Source: Acidobacteriota bacterium (GTDB lineage: Bacteria > Acidobacteriota > Terriglobia > UBA7540). Taken from it: a stretch of DNA of 55,161 nt. Position numbers and translations under genes: made by a program. Below, one piece after another: positions 15,252-23,771 of the stretch (positions within the stretch are counted from its first letter, which is position 1; each line of letters opens with the position of its first letter). The stretch is taken from assembly GCA_021817045.1 (NCBI GenBank), contig JAKAWG010000029.1, positions 1 through 55,161 on the forward strand. The letters run 5' to 3'. Below the pieces are notes generated by a model that was not told the origin of the DNA, ran no database searches, and was given only the letters and a program-made list of their open reading frames with translations.

Positions 15252-17261
15252 TCACATGAAGTGCAGCACCACGCGGGCAGCCAGACTTATCGCTACTGCG
15301 AGCGACAACATGGCTCCGGATGCCGCCGCAGTCAGCTTCCAGCCGACCTCTTTCAGCATCATTGCGATGGTAGCCAGGCAGGGAAGATAAAAGGTCACGA
15401 AAAAGGTAAACACAACAATCTGCCCTGTGCTCATCACCGCGGCTACGTTGCTTGTGCCAAGCGCCTGCATCAACATGAGCAGCGACAGTTCCTTCCGCAT
15501 GACTCCGAAGATCAACGTCAGACCTGTGACGCTCGGCAAGCCCAGAAGTCCGGTCACTGGCGAAAGCGCCGCATTGATGGAGCGCTCCAAGCCCAAATAC
15601 TCCATGCCGCTTAGCACCACGCTGCCCGCCACCAGCAGTGGCGTAGCCACTGTGATGAATTCCCGCAGTCGCCACCACGTCTTCAGAAGCACCAAGCGCA
15701 CACCCGGCCGTCGCAGAGACGGAACTTCCATCAACATGCCTGGCGAGACCTCGGGCCACAATCGCGCCAGGGCCACTCCCGCCAGCGCCACTACCGCAAA
15801 GTTGACACCATAAATCGCCATCGCCCAGTTGGCGCCCAGGTAGAATCCCACCAGGGCCATAATGACGGCCATGCGCGCCGAGCAGGGTACGAGGATGGCC
15901 AGAAAGCTGGCGACGAAGCGATCGCGGCGAGAACGCAAAATACGGGTCGCCATTACAGCCGGAACGCTGCATCCGTACCCAAGTAACACGGGCAGCGTTG
16001 CGGTGCCGTGCAGGCCCAGCCGGTGCATGAGGGAGTCGGTGAGGTAGCCGATTCGGGCCAGATACCCCAGGTCCTCCATCACGGCCAATCCAATCAGGAA
16101 GGGAACCAAGTAAGGCAACACGGTTCCCACCGCTCCCGCTGTCCCTAGCAGGGCGCCCTGGCAAACAAAAAAGGCAAGCCCGTGCGGATTGAGCGATACC
16201 GCGAGGAGTCTGATAAGCCGGTCGAAGAGCGCCAGAATGCGCGTCTCAGCGAGTTTTCCTGAGTCAAAGATCAGGTGAAAAAAGCCGGTGAACACCAGGA
16301 AGAGAACGACATAGCCCCATACTTTGTGCATGATCACGGCGTCCACATGCTCTCGCCAATCTGCGTGGGGGCGCTCGACGCGAACGGTCGATTCGAAAAT
16401 GCTTAGGCACGAGGCGTGCCGCGCAGAGGGAAGAACATCCTCAGGTGATTGCCAACGACCGTGTGGTAGAGCCGCGAGCGCCTCGCGCACTAGCCGTGCG
16501 GTTTCTGGATCGATCTCCGCCAGCCACTTCGGATCGCTTTGCAGCAGCACCAAGGCTTCTGCGCGAGCTGACGTTGCACCGGGTCTCTCTGCAACCAACA
16601 TGGTGCTCGCAGGAAGCAGTGCGACGGGCTGGCTGCGACTTTCACTCGGGCTCGACGAATCAGCGCCTCCCGTCGGACCGCCGGATGCGTTTCGCTCAAG
16701 CCGAGCCGTCAAATCCTCAACAACCGTTTCCACTTCTTCGGGGTAGGCCGGCCGCCCTGGAAGCGTTTGGTTACCTTTCTGACGAAGAGAGATCGCGGCG
16801 CGCAGCGTTTCGACAACGCCGCGTCCGCGGGAGGCCACCGCTTGCGCCACAGGCAGGCCCAATTCGGCGGTCAAACGACGAACATCGATCACCATGCCTT
16901 TACGCGCTGCCTCGTCCATCATGTTGAGGCACACGATGACGGGTTTCCCCAACTCCCGCAACTCGAGGCTCAGTTCCAAGCTGCGGGCAAGCTGCGATGC
17001 GTCTACGACGTTGATGATGCAATCCCAATCGTCTTTGATCAGGAAGTCGCGGCTGGAGATCTCGGCGGGATTTGCAGGAATCAGCGAATAAAGGCCGGGC
17101 AGGTCGTACAGGTCGATCACGTTGCCGTTGATCCGAGCCTGCCCGCTCGCATACTCGACGGTCGTCCCGGCGAAGTTAGAGGTCAGGGAGCGGTAGCCGA
17201 CTACTGCATTGAAAATGGTGCTTTTCCCACAGTTTGGCTGGCCGACGAGCGCGATCTTCAC
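15252..17261 (-). CDS. feoB: Ferrous iron transporter FeoB
   Basis: The 669-residue product is FeoB. The N-terminal G domain shows GQPNCGKST (G1), DLPGLYSL (G3) and NMMD (G4). After a linker rich in Ser, Pro and Gly near residue 200, the membrane part has about eight to ten helices with the Gate motif PVLLGYGCSVPAVMATR and the later segment AILVPCSARMAV. It imports Fe(II), needed in quantity for the Apr, Qmo and Dsr clusters. The GTG at 17261 overlaps the feoA stop in GTGA, a classic coupled start. Confidence 0.95.
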   Translation of the reverse strand: MKIALVGQPNCGKSTIFNAVVGYRSLTSNFAGTTVEYASGQARINGNVIDLYDLPGLYSLIPANPAEISSRDFLIKDDWDCIINVVDASQLARSLELSLELRELGKPVIVCLNMMDEAARKGMVIDVRRLTAELGLPVAQAVASRGRGVVETLRAAISLRQKGNQTLPGRPAYPEEVETVVEDLTARLERNASGGPTGGADSSSPSESRSQPVALLPASTMLVAERPGATSARAEALVLLQSDPKWLAEIDPETARLVREALAALPHGRWQSPEDVLPSARHASCLSIFESTVRVERPHADWREHVDAVIMHKVWGYVVLFLVFTGFFHLIFDSGKLAETRILALFDRLIRLLAVSLNPHGLAFFVCQGALLGTAGAVGTVLPYLVPFLIGLAVMEDLGYLARIGYLTDSLMHRLGLHGTATLPVLLGYGCSVPAVMATRILRSRRDRFVASFLAILVPCSARMAVIMALVGFYLGANWAMAIYGVNFAVVALAGVALARLWPEVSPGMLMEVPSLRRPGVRLVLLKTWWRLREFITVATPLLVAGSVVLSGMEYLGLERSINAALSPVTGLLGLPSVTGLTLIFGVMRKELSLLMLMQALGTSNVAAVMSTGQIVVFTFFVTFYLPCLATIAMMLKEVGWKLTAAASGAMLSLAVAISLAARVVLHFM

Positions 17262-17485
17262 TTGAGCGGCTCCACTCTAATCTTCTTCGCAAGCTCACGC
17301 CCGACGGCAATCACGGCTCCCCGGCTGCGCAGCGCAAGCGGCCCTCCAAAAGGAGCTCGGCGCAGGATCACAATGGCGTCACCCACCTGAAGACCCATCT
17401 CGCGGAGGTGCTGCCGCGCTCCCCAACCGCCACTGACGCCTACCAGTCGTACAACGGCTTGTTCGCCCGCATCGTACAGAGTCAC
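17258..17485 (-). CDS. feoA: FeoA, SH3-like partner of FeoB
   Basis: The 75-residue product (from GTG at 17485, VTLYDAGEQAVVRLVGV) has the FeoA pattern, including LREMGLQVGDAIVILRRAPFGGP. A longer frame from a TTG at 17512 adds nine residues; I prefer the GTG because family members start at this point and the operator geometry then leaves room for a leader. Ribosome sites are weak for both. It overlaps feoB by 4 bp. A CRP/FNR-type palindrome lies 60 bp upstream. Confidence 0.85.
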   Translation of the reverse strand: MTLYDAGEQAVVRLVGVSGGWGARQHLREMGLQVGDAIVILRRAPFGGPLALRSRGAVIAVGRELAKKIRVEPLK

Positions 17486-17544
17486 GCGATGTTCTGATAG
17501 CCCTGTTTCCAAAGCTTAGTTTGAATGCATCAAGCGACCAAGGA

Positions 17545-17560
17545 TGTGACCCATGTCACA
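17545..17560 (-). promoter_or_regulatory. CRP/FNR-type operator for feoA
   Basis: TGTGACCCATGTCACA has perfect 5-bp arms, TGTGA and TCACA, six bases apart. A class-II start 41.5 bp away on the minus strand would fall at about 17511, giving a 26-nt leader to the GTG at 17485. It shares the 209-bp divergent spacer with the site at 17615. Confidence 0.7.
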
Positions 17561-17614
17561 GCCACCTCTGCCGATTCACGCCACAAGCCGCGCCCTGACC
17601 TCGTCCCGAGCCCA

Positions 17615-17630
17615 AGTGATCGGCGTCACA
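17615..17630 (+). promoter_or_regulatory. CRP/FNR-type operator for the ferredoxin-NADP reductase gene
   Basis: AGTGATCGGCGTCACA matches the TGTGA-N6-TCACA pattern in nine of ten arm bases. A good -10 box, TATGAT, lies at 17652-17657, placing the start near 17664 and the operator centre at exactly -41.5, the class-II activator position. Confidence 0.7.
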
Positions 17631-17651
17631 GCGCCTTTCGCCTGGTTAAAC

Positions 17652-17657
17652 TATGAT
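17652..17657 (+). promoter_or_regulatory. -10 box of the reductase promoter
   Basis: TATGAT differs from TATAAT by one base. No good -35 box lies 17 bp upstream; the operator covers that area, as expected for an activator-dependent promoter. Confidence 0.5.
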
Positions 17658-17700
17658 GCAAGCGTAAACAGTCGGCAAGCGCTAACCTAGGGGTGTGCCT

Positions 17701-18501
17701 GTGAACATGAAGTTATCTCCCGAAAAATTTCAGGCCCTGCGAATTATTGAGCGAAAAGATTATGCCTCCGATCTCTGGTCTATTCGCGCGAAGTCTCAGC
17801 AAAAACTCGTCTTCAAGCCCGGGCAATACGCCACGCTCGGCGTGCCGGCCGGCGACACGCTGATTCAACGCGCGTACTCGATCGTTTCCAGTCCGAACGA
17901 AGACGAATTGGAATTCTTCATCGAACTGGTGCCGCACGGCGAGCTGACTCCAAAGCTCTATGCGCTCCATCCCGGCGATACGATCTGGATGCGTCGTCAG
18001 GCCAAAGGCCTCTTCACTTTTGACGAGCGAAGCGGCTGGCAAAAGCACCTCTTGCTTTGCACGGTAACCGGGGTTGCGCCTTACGTGAGTATGATCCGCA
18101 CGTTTGCTAAGGCGGAGACGGAAGGCAAACCAGTGCCGTACAAACTAACGGTGATCCAGGCGGCCAGCCGCTCTTGGGAGTTCGCATACCGGGATGAGCT
18201 TGAGACGTTCGCCAGGAGCGTGAATTGGCTTCGATACGTTCCAACCGTAAGCCGGCCTTGGGAGGATTCGTCATGGACGGGCGAAGTAGGCCGCGTGGAA
18301 GATATCCTTCGCAAATACACGGATACTTTGTCGCTCGAGCCCCGAGAAACGACGGCGTATCTCTGCGGCCATCCCCAGATGATTGAGAACTGCAAAGGCC
18401 TCCTCGCGCGGCGAGGATACCCGAAGGAGTCCGTGCGCGAAGAGATTTACTGGATTCCTGCGAAGACAAACCTTGTGGAAGCGGCTGCCACTAGGCCCTG
18501 A
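17701..18501 (+). CDS. Ferredoxin--NADP reductase
   Basis: The roughly 266-residue product is a bacterial-type ferredoxin (flavodoxin)-NADP+ reductase. It has the FAD motif RAYSIVSSP near residue 60, the NADP-side segment TGVAPYVSMIR near 125, and the C-terminal motif AYLCGHPQMIENCKGLL. Three starts are possible: GTG at 17695 (too close to AGGGG), GTG at 17701 (7 nt spacing, preferred) and ATG at 17707. It stands alone on the plus strand and diverges from feoAB, with a CRP/FNR-type site upstream. By inference it could supply reduced ferredoxin or NADPH for sulfite reduction. Confidence 0.88.
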   Translation: MNMKLSPEKFQALRIIERKDYASDLWSIRAKSQQKLVFKPGQYATLGVPAGDTLIQRAYSIVSSPNEDELEFFIELVPHGELTPKLYALHPGDTIWMRRQAKGLFTFDERSGWQKHLLLCTVTGVAPYVSMIRTFAKAETEGKPVPYKLTVIQAASRSWEFAYRDELETFARSVNWLRYVPTVSRPWEDSSWTGEVGRVEDILRKYTDTLSLEPRETTAYLCGHPQMIENCKGLLARRGYPKESVREEIYWIPAKTNLVEAAATRP

Positions 18502-18715
18502 CACTTTCGGGCCCGGTTGAGCATCGCAGAGTGGAGCGCCGGTTTCCCATACCGCCGGCCCGACGTCCCGTCGTGTGGCGACCAGCAAAGCGTGGCCTGA
18601 GCCCGTTCGCTGTGTCATTCCGAGCGAGGAACCTGCTTTTTTCTCAGTAAACGCCGCGAAGGGATGCCCGCACGAACCGCAGCGCCACCTGCATCCCTCC
18701 GCTGCCCCGGCCTGA
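18502..18715. other. Convergent spacer with a dispersed repeat
   Basis: No gene is seen. The stretch 18611-18642 (TGTGTCATTCCGAGCGAGG and a T-rich end) resembles a short repeat widely scattered between genes in Acidobacteriota and other phyla, known to me from other genomes. CGCCGGTTTCCCATACCGCCGG nearby forms a partial hairpin. Confidence 0.4.
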
Positions 18716-18967
18716 CTACCACAGGCCGTCTTTCAGATTCGGGCCACGCAAGAGGGCCCCTTGTCGAACCATCTGTCGCAGAATTTCCCTTCCCGCCGAA
18801 TCGACAGCGGCTACTCTTGAACAATCGACGGTCACCGTGACCGCAAGCCAATTCGATGTACACTGCTCCCAAGCTCGCCGGAGTTCTTCCACCCAGCGCC
18901 CGGCGACATTTCCGACAAGTTTGAGCACGTGATGCCGGTTTTGATCTTGGATGACAATCCTAAGCAT
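18716..18967 (-). CDS. Small STAS-domain protein
   Basis: The 83-residue product is a minimal STAS domain of the anti-sigma-factor-antagonist type: strand LRIVIQDQNRHHVLKLVG, then VDCSRVAAVDSAGREIL, where the serine after VD is the usual phosphorylation site. I chose the second ATG (18967), because AAGGA is 9 nt before it and almost touches the first ATG at 18976. It diverges from hemA and shares a CRP/FNR-controlled spacer with it. It may act in a partner-switch with the RsbRD-like protein at the left edge; that link is speculative. Confidence 0.75.
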   Translation of the reverse strand: MLRIVIQDQNRHHVLKLVGNVAGRWVEELRRAWEQCTSNWLAVTVTVDCSRVAAVDSAGREILRQMVRQGALLRGPNLKDGLW

Positions 18968-19036
18968 AGTATTCATTTCCTTCCGCAGGACTCAGTAATG
19001 TAAAATAACAAGCTAGCTGGCGATCACGATGAACGC

Positions 19037-19052
19037 TGTGACCCTCATCACA
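19037..19052 (-). promoter_or_regulatory. CRP/FNR-type operator for the STAS gene
   Basis: TGTGACCCTCATCACA has perfect 5-bp arms. On the minus strand a TAGCTT box at 19015-19010 would give a start near 19003, again 41.5 bp from the operator centre. The box itself is weak. Confidence 0.6.
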
Positions 19053-19127
19053 CACGGCGTGCTCCTTCTCCGCACGTTAAGACGCTTGGCGATGGGGGAA
19101 CGACTGGCTCCTTGATCATCGAGAGAG

Positions 19128-19143
19128 TGTGACGAAAATCACA
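19128..19143 (+). promoter_or_regulatory. CRP/FNR-type operator for hemA
   Basis: TGTGACGAAAATCACA has perfect 5-bp arms. Downstream boxes TAGGGT (19165-19170) or TAAAAT (19170-19175) would place the operator centre at about -41.5 or -46.5. It ties tetrapyrrole supply to the same signal as aprB. Confidence 0.65.
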
Positions 19144-19226
19144 GACTAGGCTGGATTCATCAGCTAGGGTAAAATGTAACGTTTGAGGTAAATCGCGTTT
19201 GGGCGGTGTGAAAGTGAGATCAGACG

Positions 19227-20516
19227 TTGGACCTCGTACTGGCGGGAATCAACCATAAGACAGCCCCGATAGAAGCGCGAGAACGTTTCACGATCGGCAA
19301 ACAGCGCCTCACCGACGCCCTGAGCACCCTTCGCGAGCAACCGGAAATCCGGGAAGCGCTTATCATTGACACGTGCAATCGGGTCGAGTTTGTGCTCATT
19401 CCGGGCGAAAGTCTGGACGCGATGGAAGCCTTCAGGAAATTTTTGAAGAGCTTCTACCGCTTGTCTTATGATGAGTTCGCTCACTTGTTTTACGTCCGCC
19501 ACGGGTACGAGGCCGTGCGGCACCTCTTCCGGGTGGCGTCTGGTCTTGACTCGCTCGTGATCGGAGAGCCGCAAGTCTTCGGGCAGGTGAAGCAGGCATA
19601 TTCGCAGGCTAAGCTGTGCGGGGCGTCCGGAGCTGACCTCGATCCTCTGTTCCACCGCGTGTTTCGCGTTGCCAAGCGAGTGCGGACTGAAACGCGGATT
19701 TCTGAGGCCGGAGCCTCGGTAGTCTCCGCGGCGGTTGCGCTGGCAGAAGAATCGGTTGGTTCTCTGGCTGGGAAAGGCGTACTGATCGTCGGCGCGGGTG
19801 AAATGGCCAAGCATGCCGCGCGCCGCCTGATTTCCGAGGGCGCTTCTCCCCTTTTCGTCAGCAACCGCACTCATGCCCGCGCTGTCGAGGTGGCGCAGGA
19901 GTTTCAAGGTCTTGCCGTCCGCTTCGAGGACCTCTGGAACGCGCTGCGGCAGGTGGACGTGGTCATCAGCTCAACCGGCTGTCCCCACTTCCTCATTACC
20001 CGCACGGACGCCGAGACGCTCGTCGGCCAGCGCAACGGACGCTATCTCGTTCTGATTGACGTTGCGGTGCCGCGTGATATTGACCCGGAAGTACGGTCCG
20101 TTCAAGGTTGCCGGTTGGTCAGCCTTGAGGATCTCGAGTCCAAGGCGGAAGCGGGCACCGCCAAGCGGACCTGTGAAATCGAGGCGTCCGAGCGGATCAT
20201 CGACCAGGAGCTCGCGCGCTTTCGCCAGCGCCAGGAAGGTCTTCTCGCGGTGCCCACCATCGTATCTCTTCGCAGACGGGCAGAGGAGATCCGTCGCCTC
20301 GAAATCGCGCGTACCCGGAAGCTTTTTGGCCACCTAACACCAGAGCAAGAGGAAGCGCTCGATATTTTGACGCAAGGCTTGGTCAATAAGCTCCTCCACA
20401 CACCCCTTGCTGAGCTCAAGCAAGCCGTATCGCGCCCGGACCACGTTCAATTCCTCAGCGTCGTCCGCACCATCTTCCAACTCGGCCCCAAACCCCACGA
20501 TTCAATCAAGTCGTAA
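19227..20516 (+). CDS. hemA: Glutamyl-tRNA reductase
   Basis: The 429-residue product is GluTR, which makes glutamate-1-semialdehyde, the first committed step to heme and siroheme. It opens MDLVLAGINHKTAPIEARERF, carries the catalytic cysteine in IDTCNRVE (about residue 50), the GEPQVFGQVKQAY segment and the NADPH fold VLIVGAGEMAKHAARRL. The start is TTG: the family N-terminus fits exactly here and an in-frame TGA lies just upstream. The ribosome site is weak. Standing alone behind a CRP/FNR site, it likely raises siroheme supply for DsrAB when the sulfur pathway is on. Confidence 0.95.
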   Translation: MDLVLAGINHKTAPIEARERFTIGKQRLTDALSTLREQPEIREALIIDTCNRVEFVLIPGESLDAMEAFRKFLKSFYRLSYDEFAHLFYVRHGYEAVRHLFRVASGLDSLVIGEPQVFGQVKQAYSQAKLCGASGADLDPLFHRVFRVAKRVRTETRISEAGASVVSAAVALAEESVGSLAGKGVLIVGAGEMAKHAARRLISEGASPLFVSNRTHARAVEVAQEFQGLAVRFEDLWNALRQVDVVISSTGCPHFLITRTDAETLVGQRNGRYLVLIDVAVPRDIDPEVRSVQGCRLVSLEDLESKAEAGTAKRTCEIEASERIIDQELARFRQRQEGLLAVPTIVSLRRRAEEIRRLEIARTRKLFGHLTPEQEEALDILTQGLVNKLLHTPLAELKQAVSRPDHVQFLSVVRTIFQLGPKPHDSIKS

Positions 20517-20547
20517 ACCCATGCTATATTTGTTGTAATTTTTCATT

Positions 20548-20623
20548 GGGCGCGTAGCTCAGTTGGGAGAGCGCGGCGTTCGCAACGCTGAGGTCGAGGG
20601 TTCGAATCCCTTCGCGTCCACCA
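20548..20623 (+). tRNA. tRNA-Ala (CGC)
   Basis: A full cloverleaf folds here: acceptor GGGCGCG pairs with CGCGTCC (one G-U), D-arm GCTC/GAGC, anticodon stem CGGCG/CGCTG with loop TTCGCAA (anticodon CGC, alanine GCG codons), and T-arm GAGGG-TTCGAAT-CCCTT. The CCA end is encoded. Confidence 0.95.
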
Positions 20624-20905
20624 GTATTTCGGCCGTGGAACAAAAGGAGTCGTTGAATCGGATACCCACGCATTAAGCGAGGTGACGGCGCTTTCACGGC
20701 GCGCACAAACAAGTCAAAGGTCAAAAGTAAAAGCTGTAACAACACGTCGCTTGCTTTTGACTTTTGCCTCGCCTTTGAACAGCGGCGCTCCAGCCGAACG
20801 TCATTTGAGCAAGGGGGCTTGTTGCACGCGCTGGCGTGCGGCTCGATCCATGCCCAAGGAGCGCCGTGTGATTGCCCGCACTTCTCGGCGGGGGTACCCT
20901 AAGCT
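20624..20905. other. Non-coding spacer with imperfect inverted repeat
   Basis: No gene is recognised. AGGTCAAAAGTAAAAGC near 20717-20733 is an imperfect inverse of GCTTTTGACTTTTGCCT near 20752-20768, the kind of short dispersed repeat common between genes here. No clear terminator follows the tRNA. Confidence 0.4.
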
Positions 20906-22273
20906 ATGCGTCTGCGAGATTCTTACAACCGCTTTCTGATTCACACCGCCAAGTCTCTCGGCGTCCGTGTCGGCCTCCTGCGCTTCAGCAATCTCATCGT
21001 GTTCATCGCAGTAGGCTTGGGAATCGGTTTGGCCATTCGGCGTCTATTTAAGCGCTTCGCGCGGCGCGCGACGAGCGGCTGGGTGCAATTCATATTTTCG
21101 CTGCTCTCCGTGCTGCCCATCCCTCTATCGGTCATCGCCTTCATTTACATGGGTCTGCAGGTCCTGATCCTGCCGCGCATTTACGAAGCGCTCTGGTCCC
21201 GCGTTCTGCAAGCAATCGTCATCGTGGTGCTCTACGTCTTTCCCGCGCGCGTTGTGGCTCTCTTCTTAAGGGAACTTGGAAAGCGGCGGCCCGATTGGGA
21301 AAAGACGGGCCGGTTCCTGGGAGGCTTCACGGAGGCAACCGTCGCTCTGATTGCGATATATACCCTGCTCGGAGCGTTCCATCCAAGCCGGAATGTCGCG
21401 AAATGGGAATCGCACATTGCGTTCGTGGTAGCCATTTGCCTGGTCTGCTACGGTTTGGCCAAGTTTGTCCTGTTATGGTTAGGGCGAGTCAGCCAGAGAA
21501 AGCCTTATTTCCAGCAGGTTGCCGAGCCGGCAACCTTTGCGACACGCGTGATCTTTGCGATCGTCGCCGTGGTCATCGTTCTCGAGAATTTCGGCGTCCA
21601 CCTGACCGTGGTCTGGACGACGCTCGGTGTGGGCAGCGTGGCGGTCGGTCTGGCCCTGCAGGAAACGCTCGCGAACTTTTTTGCCGGCATGTACATCCTG
21701 GCTGATCGCCCCATTGAGGCCGGCGATTTCATTCAATTGGATACGGGGCAGCAGGGTTACGTCGTGCGCGTGGGTTGGCGGTCCACTCTCATCCGCTCTC
21801 TTGGAGGTAACATTGTTGTGGTGCCGAACTCGACGCTCGGCAAGGCGATCATCACCAACTACTCGAGACCCGAGCCCAGCATGTCCCTTTTGATTGAGAT
21901 CGGGGTCGCCTACGGGACAGACCCAAATCGCGTGCGAAGCCTGCTCGCGGACATTGCGACGAAGGCCATTCAGGAGGGCGTGGAGGGAATGGATCCAGCC
22001 TACACTCCGTCCGTGCAGTTCATGCCTGGTTTTGGAGACTCGTCTCTGAACTTCACGCTGGGAGTCAGGGTGCGAGAGTTCACCGATCAGTTCCGCGTGC
22101 AAACCGAGTTGCGAACGCGCATCGTGGAGCGCTTTGCCAAGGAAGGCATCGAGTTTCCCTTCCCCACCCGCACGCTTGTCTTGGATAAATCGACGCCCGC
22201 CGTTTTGGGCCTTGAAAACCGCCCTTCCGCCGCTCACCCCGAACCCGAGCCGGAGCGGGAGCCAGCGGGATAG
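20906..22273 (+). CDS. MscS-family mechanosensitive channel
   Basis: The 455-residue product has four to five hydrophobic helices before residue 250, then the MscS core: pore helix GVGSVAVGLALQETLANFFAG (Gly/Ala-rich, here broken as read at about 245-265), the beta domain DFIQLDTGQQGYVVRVGWRS and VVVPNSTLGKAIITNYSRP, and a C-terminal alpha/beta domain. A Pro/Glu-rich tail ends the protein. It would act as a tension-gated channel in the inner membrane. ATG at 20906 has no strong ribosome site (GGGGTACCCTAAGCT). It stands alone before trpC. Confidence 0.9.
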   Translation: MRLRDSYNRFLIHTAKSLGVRVGLLRFSNLIVFIAVGLGIGLAIRRLFKRFARRATSGWVQFIFSLLSVLPIPLSVIAFIYMGLQVLILPRIYEALWSRVLQAIVIVVLYVFPARVVALFLRELGKRRPDWEKTGRFLGGFTEATVALIAIYTLLGAFHPSRNVAKWESHIAFVVAICLVCYGLAKFVLLWLGRVSQRKPYFQQVAEPATFATRVIFAIVAVVIVLENFGVHLTVVWTTLGVGSVAVGLALQETLANFFAGMYILADRPIEAGDFIQLDTGQQGYVVRVGWRSTLIRSLGGNIVVVPNSTLGKAIITNYSRPEPSMSLLIEIGVAYGTDPNRVRSLLADIATKAIQEGVEGMDPAYTPSVQFMPGFGDSSLNFTLGVRVREFTDQFRVQTELRTRIVERFAKEGIEFPFPTRTLVLDKSTPAVLGLENRPSAAHPEPEPEREPAG

Positions 22274-22329
22274 CGTTTCAGTTTTCTGTAGAGGCGGCGT
22301 GGCACCGCTATTTGGCGAGAAGGAAAAAA

Positions 22330-23151
22330 ATGGAGGGCAGCGTCCTCGGCACTATTGTCACCAGGCGTCGTCTGCGGGTCGAGCAGGCAAAGGCGGTAGT
22401 GCCGCTGGCCGAGATCAAAGCGGCAGCGGAGGCTAGGCGCGACTTTCGCAGTTTTGAGGCTGCCCTGCGCGGCAAGAATCCCGCGGTCATTGCTGAGATG
22501 AAGAAAGCTTCGCCTTCGCACGGGTTGTTGCGCGAAGACTACGACGTCGGGGAAATCGCCGCCCAGTACGAACGCGGAGGGGCGGCCGCGCTGTCCGTGC
22601 TGACGGAGGAAGAATATTTTGGCGGCTCGCTCGCCGATCTCGTCAGCGCGCGAGAGTCAGCAGGCCTGCCGGTCCTGCGCAAAGATTTTATTGTTGACGA
22701 ATACCAACTCTTCGAGTCAGCGGCGCGAGGAGCGGACGCTGTCTTATTGATCGTAGCCGCGCTTCCGGACGCGCAGCTCAAAGAACTGATTCGTCTGGCC
22801 GGACTGTTCCGCCTGTCCGCGCTCGTCGAGGTTCACTCGGAGGGCGAGTGCGCTCGCGCCCTGCAAGCCGGAGCCACCACCATTGGGGTGAATAATCGGG
22901 ATTTGAAGACTCTTGAAGTGTCGCTCGAAACCTCTTTTCGGCTGGCAGCACTCATCCCCGCATCGTCGCTGAAAATCAGCGAAAGCGGCATCCGGACGGC
23001 CGCCGATCTGACGGCGCTGTACGAAGCGGGTTATAATGCGGCACTGATCGGCGAGCGCTTCATGACCGAGCCTGAGCCTGGCGCGGCGCTGGCCGCCCTC
23101 CTTGATGACGTCAAGAAAGACTTGGCCGGAAGGCGGGAAACTACGCCGTGA
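22330..23151 (+). CDS. trpC: Indole-3-glycerol phosphate synthase
   Basis: The 273-residue product is TrpC, a TIM-barrel enzyme of tryptophan synthesis. Signature parts are VIAEMKKASPSHGLL (catalytic Lys on strand 1), VLTEEEYFGGSLADL, PVLRKDFIVDEYQ (catalytic Lys), GVNNRDLKTLEV and KISESGIRTAADL. I chose the ATG at 22330, where AAGGA sits 7-8 nt upstream, over a TTG at 22312. It overlaps trpF by 4 bp (GTGA). Confidence 0.95.
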   Translation: MEGSVLGTIVTRRRLRVEQAKAVVPLAEIKAAAEARRDFRSFEAALRGKNPAVIAEMKKASPSHGLLREDYDVGEIAAQYERGGAAALSVLTEEEYFGGSLADLVSARESAGLPVLRKDFIVDEYQLFESAARGADAVLLIVAALPDAQLKELIRLAGLFRLSALVEVHSEGECARALQAGATTIGVNNRDLKTLEVSLETSFRLAALIPASSLKISESGIRTAADLTALYEAGYNAALIGERFMTEPEPGAALAALLDDVKKDLAGRRETTP

Positions 23152-23771
23152 CGCGAGTCAAGGTTTGCGGGATCACGCGCGTCGACGACGCCCTCCTCGC
23201 TATTGAACTCGGAGCTTCGGCGCTCGGCTTTAACTTTTATCCGCCGTCGCCGCGCTACGTCGATCCACGCGAGGCGCTGGGAATAATCCGGCATCTGCCG
23301 CCTTTCGTTACCGCGGTCGGGGTTTTCGCGGACGAACAGGACGCATCGAGGATCCGTGCCGTTGCGCGGCAAGCCGGCGTGAGCACTGTACAATTGCACG
23401 GGCCGCGCGTGCCGGCTGACGCGAGTGACTTGCAACCGTTTTCTGTGATTCGGGCCGTCGCCGTGGGTCCAAACTTTCATCCAGACTCACTGTTGCGGCT
23501 CACAGCCGGCGCTTTTCTGCTGGACGCGCTTGATCCGAAACGCCCCGGCGGTACGGGCAAGACGATCGACTGGAACGCAGCCCGGGCAGCTCGGGAAACA
23601 GGGCGGACGATCATTCTCGCCGGCGGATTAACACCGGAAAATGTAGGCGCCGCCATCCGCGTCGTCCAGCCTTACGCGGTGGATGTCGCAAGCGGCGTAG
23701 AATCAGCGCCGGGAATCAAAGATTCTGGGAAGCTCCGGGCCTTTCTCTCAGCGGTGAAGGAAGCCAGCTAG
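23148..23771 (+). CDS. trpF: Phosphoribosylanthranilate isomerase
   Basis: The 207-residue product is TrpF. It starts VKVCGITRVDDALLAIELG with the catalytic cysteine in KVCGITR, has ALGFNFYPPSPRYV, a catalytic aspartate in LLDALDPKRPGGTGKTIDW, and the phosphate site GGLTPENVGAA. The GTG start overlaps the trpC stop. The next gene, trpB, comes only after 550 bp, so the trp genes are not one tight operon. Confidence 0.95.
   Translation: MTRVKVCGITRVDDALLAIELGASALGFNFYPPSPRYVDPREALGIIRHLPPFVTAVGVFADEQDASRIRAVARQAGVSTVQLHGPRVPADASDLQPFSVIRAVAVGPNFHPDSLLRLTAGAFLLDALDPKRPGGTGKTIDWNAARAARETGRTIILAGGLTPENVGAAIRVVQPYAVDVASGVESAPGIKDSGKLRAFLSAVKEAS

Noticed and set aside
14755..16164. 469-codon minus-strand frame
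   Set aside because: Its first two-thirds is the shadow of feoB; only the OsmC part from 15213 is real.
17688..17702. 15-bp identity TAGGGGTGTGCCTGT with 31587-31601
   Set aside because: In 55 kb about one such 15-mer match is expected by chance, and the positions relative to genes differ.
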